Below the pieces are notes generated by a model. The model worked only from the letters and a program-made list of their open reading frames with translations, searched no databases and was not told the DNA's origin. From Methyloversatilis sp. (lineage in GTDB: Bacteria; Pseudomonadota; Gammaproteobacteria; Burkholderiales; Rhodocyclaceae), in contig NZ_JAUYNV010000017.1 of the NCBI RefSeq assembly GCF_030698125.1, forward strand, positions 1 to 64,000: a stretch of 64,000 bases of DNA, in the 5' to 3' direction. Below are positions 1 to 9,612 of the stretch, in pieces. Positions within the stretch are counted from its first letter, which is position 1, and each line of letters begins with the position of its first letter. The position numbers were made by a program, and so were the translations under genes.

Positions 1-124
1 CGACAACGTGTCGATCACGGTGAAGCTGATTGCGCCGATCGCGATGGAAGAAGGTCTGCGCTTTGCGATCCGCGAAGGCGGTCGTACGGTGGGTGCGGGC
101 GTGGTTGCCAAGATCATCGCTTAA
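1..124 (+). CDS. tuf: Elongation factor Tu, C-terminal end (partial)
   Basis: Only the last 40 residues are present, read from base 2 to a TAA at 122-124. They include [19 protein letters not shown] and the ending GVVAKIIA, the diagnostic C-terminus of domain 3 of EF-Tu, the GTPase that delivers aminoacyl-tRNA to the ribosome. A tuf copy directly upstream of rpsJ is the usual arrangement in beta- and gammaproteobacteria. Nothing can be said about the GTPase domain, which lies outside the window. Confidence 0.95.
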
Positions 125-190
125 GCAGGTTGATGTGCCCCTGTCTGCGCGAGCAGGCCGGGTCAGCTCTTTCGCTCTTTAGGAAATAAA

Positions 191-502
191 ATGGCAAGCC
201 AAAAAATCCGCATCCGTCTCAAAGCGTTCGACTACCGCTTGATCGATCAGTCGGCTCTTGAAATCGTGGATACCGCAAAGCGTACTGGTGCAGTTGTCCG
301 TGGCCCGGTTCCGTTGCCCACGCGCATTGAGCGCTTCGACATACTGCGCTCGCCGCACGTCAACAAGACGTCGCGTGACCAGTTCGAAATTCGTACTCAT
401 GTCCGTCTGATGGACATCATCGATCCGACCGACAAGACTGTCGACGCATTGATGAAGCTCGATCTGCCGGCTGGTGTTGATGTGGAAATCAAGCTTCAGT
501 AG
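191..502 (+). CDS. rpsJ: 30S ribosomal protein S10
   Basis: A 103-residue protein starting [19 protein letters not shown], the family's usual length and sequence. S10 sits in the head of the 30S subunit and also acts in NusB-linked transcription antitermination. The ATG is preceded by an AGGA-type ribosome binding site. It is the first gene of the S10 operon, 66 bp after tuf. The 112 bp before rplC hold no other gene; an in-frame extension of rplC into that gap lacks family similarity. Confidence 0.97.
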   Translation: MASQKIRIRLKAFDYRLIDQSALEIVDTAKRTGAVVRGPVPLPTRIERFDILRSPHVNKTSRDQFEIRTHVRLMDIIDPTDKTVDALMKLDLPAGVDVEIKLQ

Positions 503-614
503 GAGTTAGTGCAGTCTTTTTCCGGCGCTCTTTTTGTCGGACAAGGGTTACCGGAGGTTCCGGTGGCAGTTGAAACGAATCCTGGTCAATCGCAACCGGG
601 ATGAGGAGAAAAAC

Positions 615-1256
615 ATGACTTTAGGCCTTGTGGGTCGCAAGGTCGGCATGACGCGCATTTTTACCGATGACGGACAAACCGTTCCGGTGACAGTGGTCGA
701 TGTGTCGAACAATCGCGTCACCCAGATCAAGACAGCAGAAACCGACGGCTACTCGTCGGTGCAGGTCGCTTTCGGCAAGCGTCGCGCTACTCGCGTGAAC
801 AAGGCCGCAGCAGGTCACTTCGCCAAGGCAGGTGTCGAGGCTGGGCAGGTGTTGCGCGAGTTCCGCGTCGAAGCCGCTCAGCTCGAACAGTTCAAGGCGG
901 GTGACACCATCAGTCCGGCTTCAGTGTTCGCTGTGGGCCAGAAAGTGGACGTGACGGGTACGACGATAGGTAAAGGCTATGCCGGTGCCATCAAGCGTCA
1001 CCACTTTTCGTCCAACCGCGCATCGCACGGCAATTCGGTCTCGCACAACTCTGCCGGCTCGATCGGCATGGCGCAAGATCCGGGCCGCGTGTTCCCAGGC
1101 AAGCGCATGGCAGGCCATCTGGGTGACGTCAAGCGCACCCAGCAGGGCCTCGAAGTCGTGCGTATCGACGAAGCCCGTCAGTTGCTGCTCATCAAGGGCG
1201 CAGTTCCGGGTTCCAAGGGCGGCGACGTAATCGTCCTGCCCGCGGTCAAGGGCTGA
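615..1256 (+). CDS. rplC: 50S ribosomal protein L3
   Basis: 213 residues from the ATG at 615 ([20 protein letters not shown]), close to the E. coli length of 209. The start is supported by the AGGAG at 603-607. The open frame continues upstream to 534, but that part does not resemble L3. L3 is an early-assembly 23S rRNA-binding protein near the peptidyl-transferase centre. The conserved loop with [18 protein letters not shown] is intact, including the glutamine that is methylated by PrmB in relatives. Confidence 0.97.
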   Translation: MTLGLVGRKVGMTRIFTDDGQTVPVTVVDVSNNRVTQIKTAETDGYSSVQVAFGKRRATRVNKAAAGHFAKAGVEAGQVLREFRVEAAQLEQFKAGDTISPASVFAVGQKVDVTGTTIGKGYAGAIKRHHFSSNRASHGNSVSHNSAGSIGMAQDPGRVFPGKRMAGHLGDVKRTQQGLEVVRIDEARQLLLIKGAVPGSKGGDVIVLPAVKG

Positions 1257-1266
1257 GGAGAGCGCG

Positions 1267-1890
1267 ATGGCTGAATTGAAAGTTCTGAATGATGCAGGTC
1301 AGCAGTCGTCGACGGTGCAGGCACCCGACACGCTGTTTGCCCGCGAATACAACGAAGCGCTCGTGCACCAGGTGGTCGTGGCCTATCAGGCCAATGCACG
1401 CCAGGGTACGCGTGCCCAGAAGGACCGCACGCTGGTCAAGCACACGACCCGCAAGCCGTGGCGCCAGAAGGGCACTGGCCGCGCGCGCGCCGGTATGTCC
1501 TCAAGCCCGCTGTGGCGTGGCGGCGGCCGTATTTTCCCGAATTCGCCTGACGAGAATTTCTCGCAGAAGGTGAACCGCAAGATGTATCGCGCAGGCATCG
1601 CCGCGATTCTTTCCCAGCTGGCGCGCGAAGATCGCGTTGCAGTGGTCGAGAGCTTCAGCATTGATGCGCCGAAAACAAAGCTCCTGTCGAGCAAGCTCAA
1701 GGATATGGGGCTCGATTCGGTTCTGGTGATCACGGACGAACTGGATGAGAACCTGTTCCTGTCGTCGCGCAACCTGCACAACGTGCTGGTGCTCGAAGCG
1801 CATGAGGCAGACCCGGTGTCGCTCATCCGTTTCGGCAAGGTGCTGATCACGCGCAACGCGATGAGCAAATTCGAGGAGATGTGGGCATGA
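1267..1890 (+). CDS. rplD: 50S ribosomal protein L4
   Basis: 207 residues; the central loop [20 protein letters not shown] and the GTGRARAG motif identify L4, which lines the peptide exit tunnel. In enterobacteria L4 also represses its own S10 operon through the mRNA leader; whether that leader control exists here was not established. It starts 10 bp after rplC with GAGGAG upstream and its TGA overlaps the rplW start (ATGA at 1887-1890), so the two are translationally coupled. Confidence 0.97.
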   Translation: MAELKVLNDAGQQSSTVQAPDTLFAREYNEALVHQVVVAYQANARQGTRAQKDRTLVKHTTRKPWRQKGTGRARAGMSSSPLWRGGGRIFPNSPDENFSQKVNRKMYRAGIAAILSQLAREDRVAVVESFSIDAPKTKLLSSKLKDMGLDSVLVITDELDENLFLSSRNLHNVLVLEAHEADPVSLIRFGKVLITRNAMSKFEEMWA

Positions 1891-2213
1891 GCAACTTTTC
1901 GCAGGAAAGGCTGATGCAGGTTCTGCTCGCGCCGCAGATTTCCGAGAAGGCTACCTTCATCGCCGACCGCAACAATCAGGTTGTGTTCAAGGTGGCTTCC
2001 GATGCGACCAAGCCGGAAATCAAGGCGGCCGTTGAGTTGCTGTTCAGCAAGGGCGACAACAAGATCGAGGTTTTGTCGGTCCAGGTCCTGAACGTCAAGG
2101 GCAAGGTCAAGCGCTTCGGCCGCAGTTTCGGCCGTCGCAGTGACTGGAAGAAGGCATTCGTGTGCATCAAGCACGGCCAGGATATCCAGTTTGCTGAAGG
2201 AGGAGCTGTCTGA
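1887..2213 (+). CDS. rplW: 50S ribosomal protein L23
   Basis: 108 residues from the ATG at 1887 ([20 protein letters not shown]). A GTG two codons upstream at 1881 is in frame, but the ATG overlapping the rplD stop is preferred. L23 surrounds the tunnel exit and is the docking site for trigger factor and SRP. The conserved SEKAT and VNVKGK-type segments are present. It overlaps rplB by one base. Confidence 0.96.
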   Translation: MSNFSQERLMQVLLAPQISEKATFIADRNNQVVFKVASDATKPEIKAAVELLFSKGDNKIEVLSVQVLNVKGKVKRFGRSFGRRSDWKKAFVCIKHGQDIQFAEGGAV

Positions 2214-3040
2214 TGGCACTCGTCAAAGTCAAGCCAACGTCGGCCGGCCGCCGTGCCGTCGTAAAGGTCGTGAATGCGAGCCTGTACAAGGGTCGCCCGC
2301 TGGATTCGCTGACCGAAAGTCAAAGCAAGACCGCTGGTCGCAACAATCACGGCCACATTACGACCCGTCACAAGGGCGGCGGTCATCGTCAGCAATATCG
2401 CGTGATCGACTTCCGCCGCAACAAGGATGGCATTCCGGCCAAGGTCGAGCGTATCGAGTACGACCCGAATCGTTCTGCGCATATCGCACTGTTATGTTAT
2501 GCAGATGGCGAACGTCGTTACATCATTGCGCCGAAGGGCCTCGTGGTGGGGCAACAGTTGCTCAGCGGCTCCGAAGCGCCGATCAAGTCGGGCAACACAT
2601 TGCCGCTGCGTAATATTCCGGTCGGTTCTACGGTGCATTGCATCGAATTGATGCCGGGCAAGGGCGCGCAGATTGCACGTGCTGCAGGCACGTCGGTTCA
2701 GCTGCTGGCGCGGGAAGGCAGTTATGCCCAGCTGCGGCTGCGCTCCGGCGAAATCCGGCGTGTGCATGTGGAATGCCGCGCTACGGTTGGTGAAGTCGGA
2801 AACGAAGAGAATAATCTTCGCAAACTCGGCAAGGCCGGCGCAACCCGTTGGCGCGGTGTGCGACCGACGGTCCGCGGAACTGCGATGAATCCGATCGACC
2901 ACCCGCATGGTGGTGGTGAAGGCCGTACCGGCGAAGGCCGTGTGCCGGTCAGTCCGTGGGGGCAGCCGACCAAGGGCTACCGTACCCGCAGCAACAAGCG
3001 CACGAGCAACATGATCGTGCAGCGCCGTTACAAGCGATAA
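2213..3040 (+). CDS. rplB: 50S ribosomal protein L2
   Basis: 275 residues starting [20 protein letters not shown]2 is a core 23S rRNA-binding protein required for subunit association and peptidyl transfer. The universally conserved C-terminal segment around [14 protein letters not shown], with its functionally important histidine, is intact. It is coupled to rplW by a TGATG overlap and followed 10 bp later by rpsS. Confidence 0.98.
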   Translation: MALVKVKPTSAGRRAVVKVVNASLYKGRPLDSLTESQSKTAGRNNHGHITTRHKGGGHRQQYRVIDFRRNKDGIPAKVERIEYDPNRSAHIALLCYADGERRYIIAPKGLVVGQQLLSGSEAPIKSGNTLPLRNIPVGSTVHCIELMPGKGAQIARAAGTSVQLLAREGSYAQLRLRSGEIRRVHVECRATVGEVGNEENNLRKLGKAGATRWRGVRPTVRGTAMNPIDHPHGGGEGRTGEGRVPVSPWGQPTKGYRTRSNKRTSNMIVQRRYKR

Positions 3041-3050
3041 GAGGTAGGCA

Positions 3051-3326
3051 ATGGCACGTTCAATCAAGAAGGGCCCGTTCGTCGATGCCCACCTGCTGGC
3101 CAAGGTGGATACGGCACGCTCCTCCAACGACAAGCGCCCGATCAAGACCTGGTCGCGTCGTTCGACAGTGCTGCCGGATTTCATCGGCCTGACCATCGCG
3201 GTACACAACGGTCGTCAGCACATTCCGGTCTATGTTTCGGAAAACATGGTCGGTCACAAGCTTGGCGAATTCGCGCTGACCCGGACGTTCAAGGGTCACA
3301 CCGCCGGCAAGAAAGCCAAGAAGTAA
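3051..3326 (+). CDS. rpsS: 30S ribosomal protein S19
   Basis: 91 residues, [19 protein letters not shown], with the [19 protein letters not shown] core typical of S19. It forms a complex with S13 in the 30S head and contacts the A-site tRNA region. Length and ends match the family. GAGGTAGGC precedes the ATG. rplV follows after 12 bp. Confidence 0.97.
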   Translation: MARSIKKGPFVDAHLLAKVDTARSSNDKRPIKTWSRRSTVLPDFIGLTIAVHNGRQHIPVYVSENMVGHKLGEFALTRTFKGHTAGKKAKK

Positions 3327-3338
3327 GGAGCGATGACT

Positions 3339-3668
3339 ATGGAAACCCGTGCAAATCTTCGCGGCGTGCGCCTGTCGGCGCAGAAGGGTCGGCTGGTTGC
3401 TGACCTCGTCCGCGGCAAACCGGTTGGTCAGGCTCTTAACATTCTGGCTTTCAGCCCGAAAAAGGGCGCCAAGATCATCAAGAAGGTCGTTGAATCCGCA
3501 ATCGCCAATGCTGAGCATAACGATGGCGCGGACATCGACAGCCTGAAGGTGAAGACCATCTACGTGGAAAAGGGCGCGGTGCTGAAGCGTTTCACCGCTC
3601 GTGCAAAGGGTCGCGGCAATCAGATCGTGAAGCAGACCTGCCACGTGTTCGTCACGGTTGGAGACTGA
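3339..3668 (+). CDS. rplV: 50S ribosomal protein L22
   Basis: 109 residues from the ATG at 3339 ([20 protein letters not shown]). An in-frame ATG at 3333 lies only 2 bp after the AGGAG at 3326-3330, whereas 3339 has an 8-bp spacing and gives the usual betaproteobacterial start. L22 extends a beta-hairpin into the exit tunnel; that loop, ending [18 protein letters not shown], is complete. It belongs to the S10 operon. Confidence 0.95.
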   Translation: METRANLRGVRLSAQKGRLVADLVRGKPVGQALNILAFSPKKGAKIIKKVVESAIANAEHNDGADIDSLKVKTIYVEKGAVLKRFTARAKGRGNQIVKQTCHVFVTVGD

Positions 3669-3673
3669 AGGTT

Positions 3674-4531
3674 ATGGGACAGAAGATTCATCCGACCGGC
3701 TTCCGTTTGGCGGTCACGCACAACTGGACGTCACGCTGGTTCGCTTCGAGCAAGGACTTCAGTCGCATGCTGAACCAGGACCTCGAGGTTCGCGCGTTTC
3801 TCAAGAAGAAGCTCGCGCACGCTTCGGTGGGCCGCGTGATTATTGAACGACCGGCGAAGAATGCCCGTATCACCGTTTTTTCGGCTCGGCCTGGTGTCGT
3901 GATCGGAAAGAAGGGTGAAGAGATCGAACTGATCAAGGCACAACTCGCCAAGATGATGGGCGTACCGGTACATGTGAACATCGAGGAAATCCGCAAGCCG
4001 GAAATCGATGCGCAACTTATTGCGGACTCCATCGCCCAGCAGCTTGAAAAGCGGATCATGTTCCGTCGCGCAATGAAGCGAGCGATGCAGAACGCGATGC
4101 GCCTGGGTGCCCAGGGCATCAAGATCATGTCGTCGGGTCGCCTGAATGGCATAGAGATTGCGCGCCGCGAGTGGTACCGCGAGGGGCGCGTGCCGTTGCA
4201 CACCCTGCGGGCAGACATCGATTACGGTACGTCGGAAGCCAAGACGACCTACGGTGTCATCGGGATCAAGGTCTGGGTATTCAAGGGTGAGATGCTCGCC
4301 CGTGGCGAAGCCCCGGCGGTTGCCGAGGAAAACGACAATGCACGCCGCCCGCGTCGTGATGGTCGCCGTCCGGAAGGCGATAATCGCCCGCCGGCAGGCC
4401 GTCGCCCGGCCCGCGATGCCAAGCCCGAAGGTGCTGCAGCGCCGGCAGATGCCGACGTGAAGGGCACTTCGAAACGAGTCAGAAAGTCAGGAGCTAATAA
4501 TGCTGCAGCCGGCGAGAAGGAAGTATCGTAA
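3674..4531 (+). CDS. rpsC: 30S ribosomal protein S3
   Basis: 285 residues, about 50 longer than E. coli S3 (233). Residues 1-210 carry the KH RNA-binding domain ([14 protein letters not shown]) and the S3 C-terminal domain ([18 protein letters not shown]). From about residue 215 on there is a low-complexity tail rich in Arg, Pro, Ala and Asp ([12 protein letters not shown] and similar). The tail runs 32 bp into rplP in another frame. Tails of this kind occur in other betaproteobacteria. S3 helps form the mRNA entry channel. Confidence 0.96.
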   Translation: MGQKIHPTGFRLAVTHNWTSRWFASSKDFSRMLNQDLEVRAFLKKKLAHASVGRVIIERPAKNARITVFSARPGVVIGKKGEEIELIKAQLAKMMGVPVHVNIEEIRKPEIDAQLIADSIAQQLEKRIMFRRAMKRAMQNAMRLGAQGIKIMSSGRLNGIEIARREWYREGRVPLHTLRADIDYGTSEAKTTYGVIGIKVWVFKGEMLARGEAPAVAEENDNARRPRRDGRRPEGDNRPPAGRRPARDAKPEGAAAPADADVKGTSKRVRKSGANNAAAGEKEVS

Positions 4532-4913
4532 GGAGCAAAAGGGCCGCAACAAGGGCCTCGCCACCCGCGGCACCAAGGTTTCGTTTGGCGAGTATGGCCT
4601 CAAGGCGACTGCGCGCGGCCGTTTGACGGCTCGCCAGATCGAGGCAGCGCGCCGTGCGATGACCCGTCATATCAAGCGGGGTGGTCGCATCTGGATCCGG
4701 ATTTTCCCGGACAAACCGATTTCGCAGAAGCCTGCCGAGGTCCGCATGGGTAACGGCAAGGGTAACCCGGAGTATTGGGTGGCCGAGATCCAGCCAGGCA
4801 AGGTGCTGTACGAGATGGATGGCGTCGACGAAGCACTGGCGCGCGAGGCGTTCCGCCTTGCCGCGGCCAAGCTTCCGCTTGAAACCACCTTTGTCATACG
4901 ACAACTGGGGTAA
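4500..4913 (+). CDS. rplP: 50S ribosomal protein L16
   Basis: 137 residues starting [19 protein letters not shown], the canonical L16 N-terminus and length. L16 positions tRNAs at the A site near the peptidyl-transferase centre. Its ATG lies inside the last codons of rpsC (32-bp overlap), with AGGAG at 4489-4493 serving as ribosome binding site within rpsC. rpmC follows after 3 bp. Confidence 0.97.
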   Translation: MLQPARRKYRKEQKGRNKGLATRGTKVSFGEYGLKATARGRLTARQIEAARRAMTRHIKRGGRIWIRIFPDKPISQKPAEVRMGNGKGNPEYWVAEIQPGKVLYEMDGVDEALAREAFRLAAAKLPLETTFVIRQLG

Positions 4914-4916
4914 GTG

Positions 4917-5111
4917 ATGAAAGCTAAGGATCTGCGGGTCAAAGACACCGCCGAATTGAATACGGAGCTGATCGAACTTCTGAAGGCGCAGTTTTCCATG
5001 CGCATGCAGAAGGCGACCCAGCAGTTGACCAATACCAACCAGCTGAAGAACGTTCGCCGCGATATCGCTCGTGTGCGCACGCTGCTGCAGGAAAAGGCGA
5101 ACGCGAAATGA
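4917..5111 (+). CDS. rpmC: 50S ribosomal protein L29
   Basis: 64 residues, [18 protein letters not shown], the family's usual size and helical-hairpin composition. L29 sits next to L23 at the tunnel exit. The ATG at 4917 is chosen; a GTG at 4914 immediately after the rplP stop would add one residue. It overlaps rpsQ by 4 bp (ATGA). Confidence 0.95.
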   Translation: MKAKDLRVKDTAELNTELIELLKAQFSMRMQKATQQLTNTNQLKNVRRDIARVRTLLQEKANAK

Positions 5112-5377
5112 GCGAGACCAATCAAAAGGTCAATCGCACGCTGGTCGGGCGTGTGGTCAGTGACAAGATGGACAAGACCGTGACCGTGCTGGTCGAGCGC
5201 CGCGTCAAGCACCCGCTCTACGGCAAGGTCATCATGCGTTCGAAGAAGTATCACGCGCATGTCGAAGGCCTCGATGCACACGAAGGCGATCTGGTTCAGA
5301 TCGTCGAGTGTCGTCCGATCAGCCGCACCAAGGCATGGAAAGTGACACAGGTAATGGAAGTGGCACGAATCATATGA
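5108..5377 (+). CDS. rpsQ: 30S ribosomal protein S17
   Basis: 89 residues containing [20 protein letters not shown] and the [10 protein letters not shown] segment typical of S17, a primary 16S rRNA-binding protein of the OB fold. It is the last gene of the S10 operon and is followed by a 148-bp gap before rplN, the largest gap in the ribosomal block. Confidence 0.96.
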   Translation: MSETNQKVNRTLVGRVVSDKMDKTVTVLVERRVKHPLYGKVIMRSKKYHAHVEGLDAHEGDLVQIVECRPISRTKAWKVTQVMEVARII

Positions 5378-5385
5378 TTTGGCAC

Positions 5386-5410
5386 GGGAGGGGCTTGCTC
5401 GCCTCCTCCC
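5386..5410 (+). other. Hairpin in the S10-spc operon gap
   Basis: GGGAGG at 5386-5391 pairs with CCTCCC at 5405-5410 around a 13-base loop, 8 bp after the rpsQ stop. There is no T-run, so this is at most a weak or factor-dependent terminator or an mRNA processing/stability element. The rest of the gap to 5525 is presumably where spc operon transcription could start, but no convincing -35/-10 pair was found. Confidence 0.35.
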
Positions 5411-5525
5411 GGCATGCTATCGTTGCGTGCTGTGCTTTACGAGCCTTGAATCTGTTGGGCTCGTCCTAAACCCTGACGGGTCCAAGACTGACCGCTCGCT
5501 GAGCGGGATAAGTTGGAGAAATTAA

Positions 5526-5894
5526 ATGATCCAGATGCAATCCATCCTGAACGTGGCCGATAACACGGGCGCGCGGTCGGTGATGTGTATCAAGGTGCTT
5601 GGTGGTTCCAAGCGCCGTTATGCGGGCATCGGCGACGTGATCAAGGTCACGATCAAGGACGCAGCGCCCCGTGGTCGCGTCAAGAAAGGCGAAGTTTACA
5701 ATGCCGTCGTCGTGCGCACCGCGAAGGGTGTCCGGCGCCCGGACGGTTCGCTTGTGAAGTTCGACAACAATGCTGCTGTGTTGTTGAATAACAAGCTGGA
5801 GCCGATCGGCACGCGCATTTTCGGGCCCGTCACGCGCGAGTTGCGTGGCGAGCGGTTCATGAAGATCGTGTCGCTGGCGCCAGAAGTCCTCTGA
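5526..5894 (+). CDS. rplN: 50S ribosomal protein L14
   Basis: 122 residues, [20 protein letters not shown], exactly the family's N-terminus and length. L14 lies at the subunit interface (bridge B8) and is the binding site of the silencing factor RsfS. It is the first gene of the spc operon, preceded by TTGGAGAAATTAA with GGAG about 8 bp before the ATG. Confidence 0.97.
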   Translation: MIQMQSILNVADNTGARSVMCIKVLGGSKRRYAGIGDVIKVTIKDAAPRGRVKKGEVYNAVVVRTAKGVRRPDGSLVKFDNNAAVLLNNKLEPIGTRIFGPVTRELRGERFMKIVSLAPEVL

Positions 5895-5913
5895 GGCTCG
5901 CGGGAGAATATTG

Positions 5914-6231
5914 ATGGAAAAGATTCGCAAGGGCGACGAAGTGGTCGTGCTGGCCGGCAAGGATCGCGGTCGTCGCGGAACGGTGTTGCGTCGCGTCGAT
6001 GAGCGCGCGGTGCTCGTTGAAGGCATCAATCGCGTCAAGAAACATCAGCGGCCGAACCCGATGAAAGGGCAGCAGGGCGGCATCGTCGAAAAGGAAATGC
6101 CGATCGACATTTCCAACGTGGCGTTGTTCAACCCAGGCACCAGCAAGGGTGATCGAGTCGGTATAAGAACTCTTGAAGATGGTACGAAAGTGCGCTTCTT
6201 CAAGTCGAACGGCGAGTTGGTGAAGGCCTGA
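5914..6231 (+). CDS. rplX: 50S ribosomal protein L24
   Basis: 105 residues from the ATG at 5914 ([19 protein letters not shown]), with the KOW motif at about residues 6-32. A TTG one codon upstream at 5911 is a less likely start. L24 is one of the two initiator proteins of 50S assembly. GGGAG at 5902-5906 is the ribosome binding site. Confidence 0.96.
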   Translation: MEKIRKGDEVVVLAGKDRGRRGTVLRRVDERAVLVEGINRVKKHQRPNPMKGQQGGIVEKEMPIDISNVALFNPGTSKGDRVGIRTLEDGTKVRFFKSNGELVKA

Positions 6232-6268
6232 AGGCCTCTCCTACGGCAGTCTGGGATAAGGAATGACG

Positions 6269-6808
6269 ATGGCGCGCTTGCAGCAGTATTACAAAGAGGC
6301 CGTGGTGGGCGAATTGACGACCCGCTTTGGCTACAAGTCGGTGATGGAAGTGCCGCGTATCACCAAGATCACGCTCAATATGGGCGTTGGTGAGGCGATT
6401 GGTGACAAGAAGGTGCTTGAGCACGCGGTGGGCGACATGGTCAAGATCGCCGGTCAGAAGCCGGTCATTACCAAGGCGCGCAAGGCGATCGCTGGTTTCA
6501 AGATCCGCCAAGGCTATCCTATCGGCTGCATGGTGACGCTGCGCGGTCCGCGTATGTTCGAATTTCTCGACCGGTTGATCACCGTTGCAATGCCGCGCGT
6601 TCGTGACTTCCGAGGTGTGTCAGGCAAGGGTTTTGACGGTCGCGGCAACTACAACGTGGGCGTCAAGGAACAGATTATTTTTCCGGAGATCGAGTACGAC
6701 AAGATCGACGTGCTCCGCGGGATGAATATCAGCATTACGACCACCGCCAAGACCGACGAAGAAGCCAAGGCTCTTCTCGCCGCATTCAAATTCCCGTTCA
6801 AGAATTGA
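6269..6808 (+). CDS. rplE: 50S ribosomal protein L5
   Basis: 179 residues from the ATG at 6269 ([20 protein letters not shown]), the same length as E. coli L5. The in-frame ATG at 6263 directly abuts the AAGGA, so the second ATG with normal spacing is preferred. L5 binds 5S rRNA in the central protuberance. The conserved [13 protein letters not shown] and [18 protein letters not shown] segments are intact. Confidence 0.96.
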   Translation: MARLQQYYKEAVVGELTTRFGYKSVMEVPRITKITLNMGVGEAIGDKKVLEHAVGDMVKIAGQKPVITKARKAIAGFKIRQGYPIGCMVTLRGPRMFEFLDRLITVAMPRVRDFRGVSGKGFDGRGNYNVGVKEQIIFPEIEYDKIDVLRGMNISITTTAKTDEEAKALLAAFKFPFKN

Positions 6809-6815
6809 GGTTGCC

Positions 6816-7121
6816 ATGGCCAAGTTGTCATTGATTAACCGCGAGAAAAAGCGCGAAAAATTGGTCGCCAAGTTTGCCTCCAAGCGTGCAGCACTCGAAG
6901 CAGTTATTGCCGACATGTCGGCGAGTGATTCGGATCACGCGTCCGCCCGACTCAAACTGCAGGCGCTGCCGCGTAATGCGAACCCGACGCGTCTGCGCAA
7001 TCGTTGCGAACAGACTGGTCGCCCGCGCGGCGTGTTTAGCAAGTTTGGTCTGTGTCGCATGAAGTTGCGTGAAGCGGCCTTCCGGGGTGAAGTGCCCGGG
7101 ATGGTCAAGGCTAGTTGGTAA
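6816..7121 (+). CDS. rpsN: 30S ribosomal protein S14 (zinc-free type)
   Basis: 101 residues, [19 protein letters not shown], ending with [20 protein letters not shown]. It is the long form without the CXXC zinc-binding pairs found in the 61-residue form. S14 assembles late into the 30S head. It starts 7 bp after rplE. The window shows no second, zinc-binding S14, so nothing can be said about zinc-dependent switching. Confidence 0.96.
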   Translation: MAKLSLINREKKREKLVAKFASKRAALEAVIADMSASDSDHASARLKLQALPRNANPTRLRNRCEQTGRPRGVFSKFGLCRMKLREAAFRGEVPGMVKASW

Positions 7122-7133
7122 CAGGGGTACAAG

Positions 7134-7529
7134 ATGAGCATGAGTGATCCGATTGCGGACATGCTGACCCGCATCCGCAATGCACAAATGGCGCAGAAAG
7201 GCTCTGTTGTCATGCCTTCCTCGAAGATCAAGGTTGCGATCGCCGGGGTGCTGCAGTCCGAAGGCTACATTGAAGGGTTTTCCGTTCGTGCGAACGGTCA
7301 GAAATCCGATCTTGAGCTGGTTCTCAAGTATTACTCGGGGCGTCCGGTCATCGAGCGCATCGAAAGAATAAGTCGCCCGGGTCTTCGCGTCTATCGCGGC
7401 TCGGATGATCTTCCGCGCGTCATGAATGGTCTCGGTGTTGCCATTGTATCGACGCCGCGTGGCGTCATGACGGATCGCAAGGCACGCGCCGAGAAGGTTG
7501 GCGGCGAAGTGCTGTGCATCGTGGCTTGA
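7134..7529 (+). CDS. rpsH: 30S ribosomal protein S8
   Basis: 131 residues, [18 protein letters not shown], ending in the typical [10 protein letters not shown]8 is a primary 16S rRNA-binding protein; in E. coli it is the translational repressor of the spc operon. Two ATGs (7134 and 7140) are in frame; the first is kept because betaproteobacterial S8 commonly starts MSMSDP and AGGGG precedes it. Confidence 0.96.
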   Translation: MSMSDPIADMLTRIRNAQMAQKGSVVMPSSKIKVAIAGVLQSEGYIEGFSVRANGQKSDLELVLKYYSGRPVIERIERISRPGLRVYRGSDDLPRVMNGLGVAIVSTPRGVMTDRKARAEKVGGEVLCIVA

Positions 7530-7539
7530 GGAAACAGAC

Positions 7540-8073
7540 ATGTCACGTATAGCGAAAAATCCGGTTGTTGTTCCCAAGGGTGTGACTGTTGCGCTGAACA
7601 ACGGCGAACTTTCGGTCAAGGGTCCGCTTGGGGAAATCAGTCGAATCATCAATCCGGCTGTCTCGGTGTCAGTTGATGCCGCCGAAGTCCGCTTTGCGCA
7701 GATCGAAGGCAAGGAAAACACTAAGGCGTTGTCCGGCACCATGCGCGCACTTGTCGCAAACATGGTTCAGGGCGTGACGCAGGGTTTCGAGCGCAAGCTC
7801 ATGCTCGTCGGTGTTGGCTACAAGGCACAGGCTCAGGGCGACAAGCTCAATTTGTCGCTTGGCTTCTCGCATCCGGTTGTGCACGAGATGCCGGCCGGTA
7901 TCAAGGTGGAGACGCCTGTGCAGACGGAAATTCGCATCAAGGGTATCGACAAGCAGCTGGTGGGTCAGGTTGCTGCCGAAATCAGGGCTTACCGCCAGCC
8001 CGAGCCTTACAAGGGCAAGGGTGTCCGTTATTCGGATGAGGTGGTAGTGATCAAAGAGACGAAGAAGAAGTAG
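7540..8073 (+). CDS. rplF: 50S ribosomal protein L6
   Basis: 177 residues from the ATG at 7540 ([19 protein letters not shown]), matching the family length, with GAGGAAAC upstream. An in-frame extension back to 7498 overlaps rpsH and is not L6-like. The protein has the two L6 repeats and the conserved [11 protein letters not shown] near the C-terminus. L6 lies near the sarcin-ricin loop and translation-factor binding site. Confidence 0.96.
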   Translation: MSRIAKNPVVVPKGVTVALNNGELSVKGPLGEISRIINPAVSVSVDAAEVRFAQIEGKENTKALSGTMRALVANMVQGVTQGFERKLMLVGVGYKAQAQGDKLNLSLGFSHPVVHEMPAGIKVETPVQTEIRIKGIDKQLVGQVAAEIRAYRQPEPYKGKGVRYSDEVVVIKETKKK

Positions 8074-8084
8074 GGGTGACGAAC

Positions 8085-8438
8085 ATGGACAAGAATCAAT
8101 CCCGTTTGCGTCGTTCCCGTCAGACTCGCGCACGGATCGCGCAACTGAAGGCAGTTCGGCTGTCGGTTCACCGCAGCAACAGTCACATTTACGCTCAGGT
8201 GTATTCAGGCTGCGGTACCCGCGTCATTGCAGCGGCATCGACTGTAGAAGAGTCGGTACGCAAGGAGTTGAGCAGTGGGGGGAACGTACAGGCAGCTACG
8301 CTGGTGGGAAAGCTCATCGCCGAGCGCGCACGCGCTCAGGGTGTCGAGCAGGTTGCCTTCGACCGCGGCGGATTCAAGTATCACGGCCGTATCAAGGCGC
8401 TCGCTGAGGCCGCCCGCGAAGGCGGTCTTAAGTTCTAA
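8085..8438 (+). CDS. rplR: 50S ribosomal protein L18
   Basis: 117 residues from the ATG at 8085 ([18 protein letters not shown]), the same length as E. coli L18. A GTG at 8076 in frame would add three residues; the ATG preceded by GGGGTGACGAAC is preferred. L18 binds 5S rRNA together with L5. The C-terminal [20 protein letters not shown] segment is canonical. Confidence 0.95.
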   Translation: MDKNQSRLRRSRQTRARIAQLKAVRLSVHRSNSHIYAQVYSGCGTRVIAAASTVEESVRKELSSGGNVQAATLVGKLIAERARAQGVEQVAFDRGGFKYHGRIKALAEAAREGGLKF

Positions 8439-8458
8439 CTGTTCAGGCGACTAAAGCG

Positions 8459-8983
8459 ATGGCTAAACCACAACGCAAGCAACACCAGGCCCAGGAAGAG
8501 CGCGATGATGGCCTGCGTGAAAAAATGGTGTCGATCAACCGTGTCACGAAGGTCGTGAAGGGTGGTCGTATTCTAGGTTTCGCTGCTCTGACCGTCGTCG
8601 GCGACGGTGACGGCGGGATCGGCATGGGCAAGGGCAAGGCGCGTGAAGTGCCGGTTGCCGTCCAGAAGGCGATGGAAGAGGCGCGTCGCAAGATGTCGCG
8701 CGTCAGTCTCCGTAATGGAAGTTTTCACCACCAGATCATTGGGCACCACGGCGCCTCGACAGTGCTTATTCAACCTGCTGCGCCCGGCACGGGAATCATC
8801 GCAGGCGGTCCCATGCGCGCCGTGTTCGAAGTCATGGGCGTCACGGACGTGGTGGCAAAATCGCTCGGTTCGTCCAATCCTTACAACCTTGTGCGTGCGA
8901 CGCTGAATGGCCTTTCGCGCATGAGCACTCCGTCCGAAATTGCCGCCAAGCGCGGCAAGACCGTTGCGGAAATTCTCGGCTGA
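8459..8983 (+). CDS. rpsE: 30S ribosomal protein S5
   Basis: 174 residues with the double-stranded RNA-binding-like N-terminal domain ([18 protein letters not shown]) and the [13 protein letters not shown] loop. S5 influences decoding accuracy and mRNA unwinding at the entry channel. The length fits betaproteobacterial S5. It is preceded by rplR (20-bp gap) and followed by rpmD (8-bp gap). Confidence 0.96.
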   Translation: MAKPQRKQHQAQEERDDGLREKMVSINRVTKVVKGGRILGFAALTVVGDGDGGIGMGKGKAREVPVAVQKAMEEARRKMSRVSLRNGSFHHQIIGHHGASTVLIQPAAPGTGIIAGGPMRAVFEVMGVTDVVAKSLGSSNPYNLVRATLNGLSRMSTPSEIAAKRGKTVAEILG

Positions 8984-8991
8984 GGTCGCAC

Positions 8992-9174
8992 ATGGCTGAA
9001 AAAACTCTGAAGGTCACGCTGATCAAGAGCCTGATCGGTCGCAAGCAGGATCACCGCGCAACGGTTCGCGGATTGGGTCTGCGTCGCATCAACCACACCG
9101 TCGTCCTTGAAGATACGCCGGCGGTTCGCGGCATGATCAACAAGGTGGTCTATCTGCTGAAGCTCGAGGCGTAA
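8992..9174 (+). CDS. rpmD: 50S ribosomal protein L30
   Basis: 60 residues, [20 protein letters not shown], the usual short L30 of bacteria with the [10 protein letters not shown] motif. L30 binds 5S and 23S rRNA. It sits between rpsE and rplO; its TAA is immediately followed by the rplO ATG. Confidence 0.96.
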   Translation: MAEKTLKVTLIKSLIGRKQDHRATVRGLGLRRINHTVVLEDTPAVRGMINKVVYLLKLEA

Positions 9175-9609
9175 ATGGAACTGAACGATATCAAGCCCGC
9201 TGAGGGCTCCAAGCACGCCCGTCGCCGTGTCGGTCGCGGCATCGGCAGTGGTTTGGGCAAGACGTGCGGACGTGGTCACAAGGGCCAGAAATCGCGCTCG
9301 GGCGGTTGGAAAAGCGTTGGTTTTGAGGGTGGTCAGATGCCTCTCCAGCGCCGTCTCCCGAAGCGCGGGTTCAAGTCGCTGACCCGGGCACGTAATGCCG
9401 AAGTGAATTTGTCTTCGCTGTCGCGCCTGCCGGTCGAAGAGATCGATTTGCTCGTGCTCAAGCAGTTCAATCTCGTGCCGCGTGATGCGTTGGCTGCGAA
9501 GGTTGTTCTGTCTGGCGAGATCACTCGGAAAGTTGCGCTGCGTGGAATCGGTGCGACGAAGGGCGCGCGGGCTGCTATCGAAGCGGCTGGCGGCCAGGTC
9601 GGGGAGTAA
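9175..9609 (+). CDS. rplO: 50S ribosomal protein L15
   Basis: 144 residues, [20 protein letters not shown], with the Gly/Arg-rich N-terminal tail ([19 protein letters not shown]) that threads into the 23S rRNA. Same length as E. coli L15. The ATG directly follows the rpmD stop with no intergenic bases, implying coupled translation. secY follows after 3 bp. Confidence 0.97.
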   Translation: MELNDIKPAEGSKHARRRVGRGIGSGLGKTCGRGHKGQKSRSGGWKSVGFEGGQMPLQRRLPKRGFKSLTRARNAEVNLSSLSRLPVEEIDLLVLKQFNLVPRDALAAKVVLSGEITRKVALRGIGATKGARAAIEAAGGQVGE

Positions 9610-9612
9610 GTT

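Noticed and set aside
534-614. Longer N-terminus for L3 starting at 534
   Set aside because: The extra 27 residues are not L3-like and the AGGAG lies before the ATG at 615.
5441-5525. spc operon promoter in the rpsQ-rplN gap
   Set aside because: TTGAAT and TAAACC are only 15 bp apart and other hexamer pairs are poor; no pair was good enough to list.
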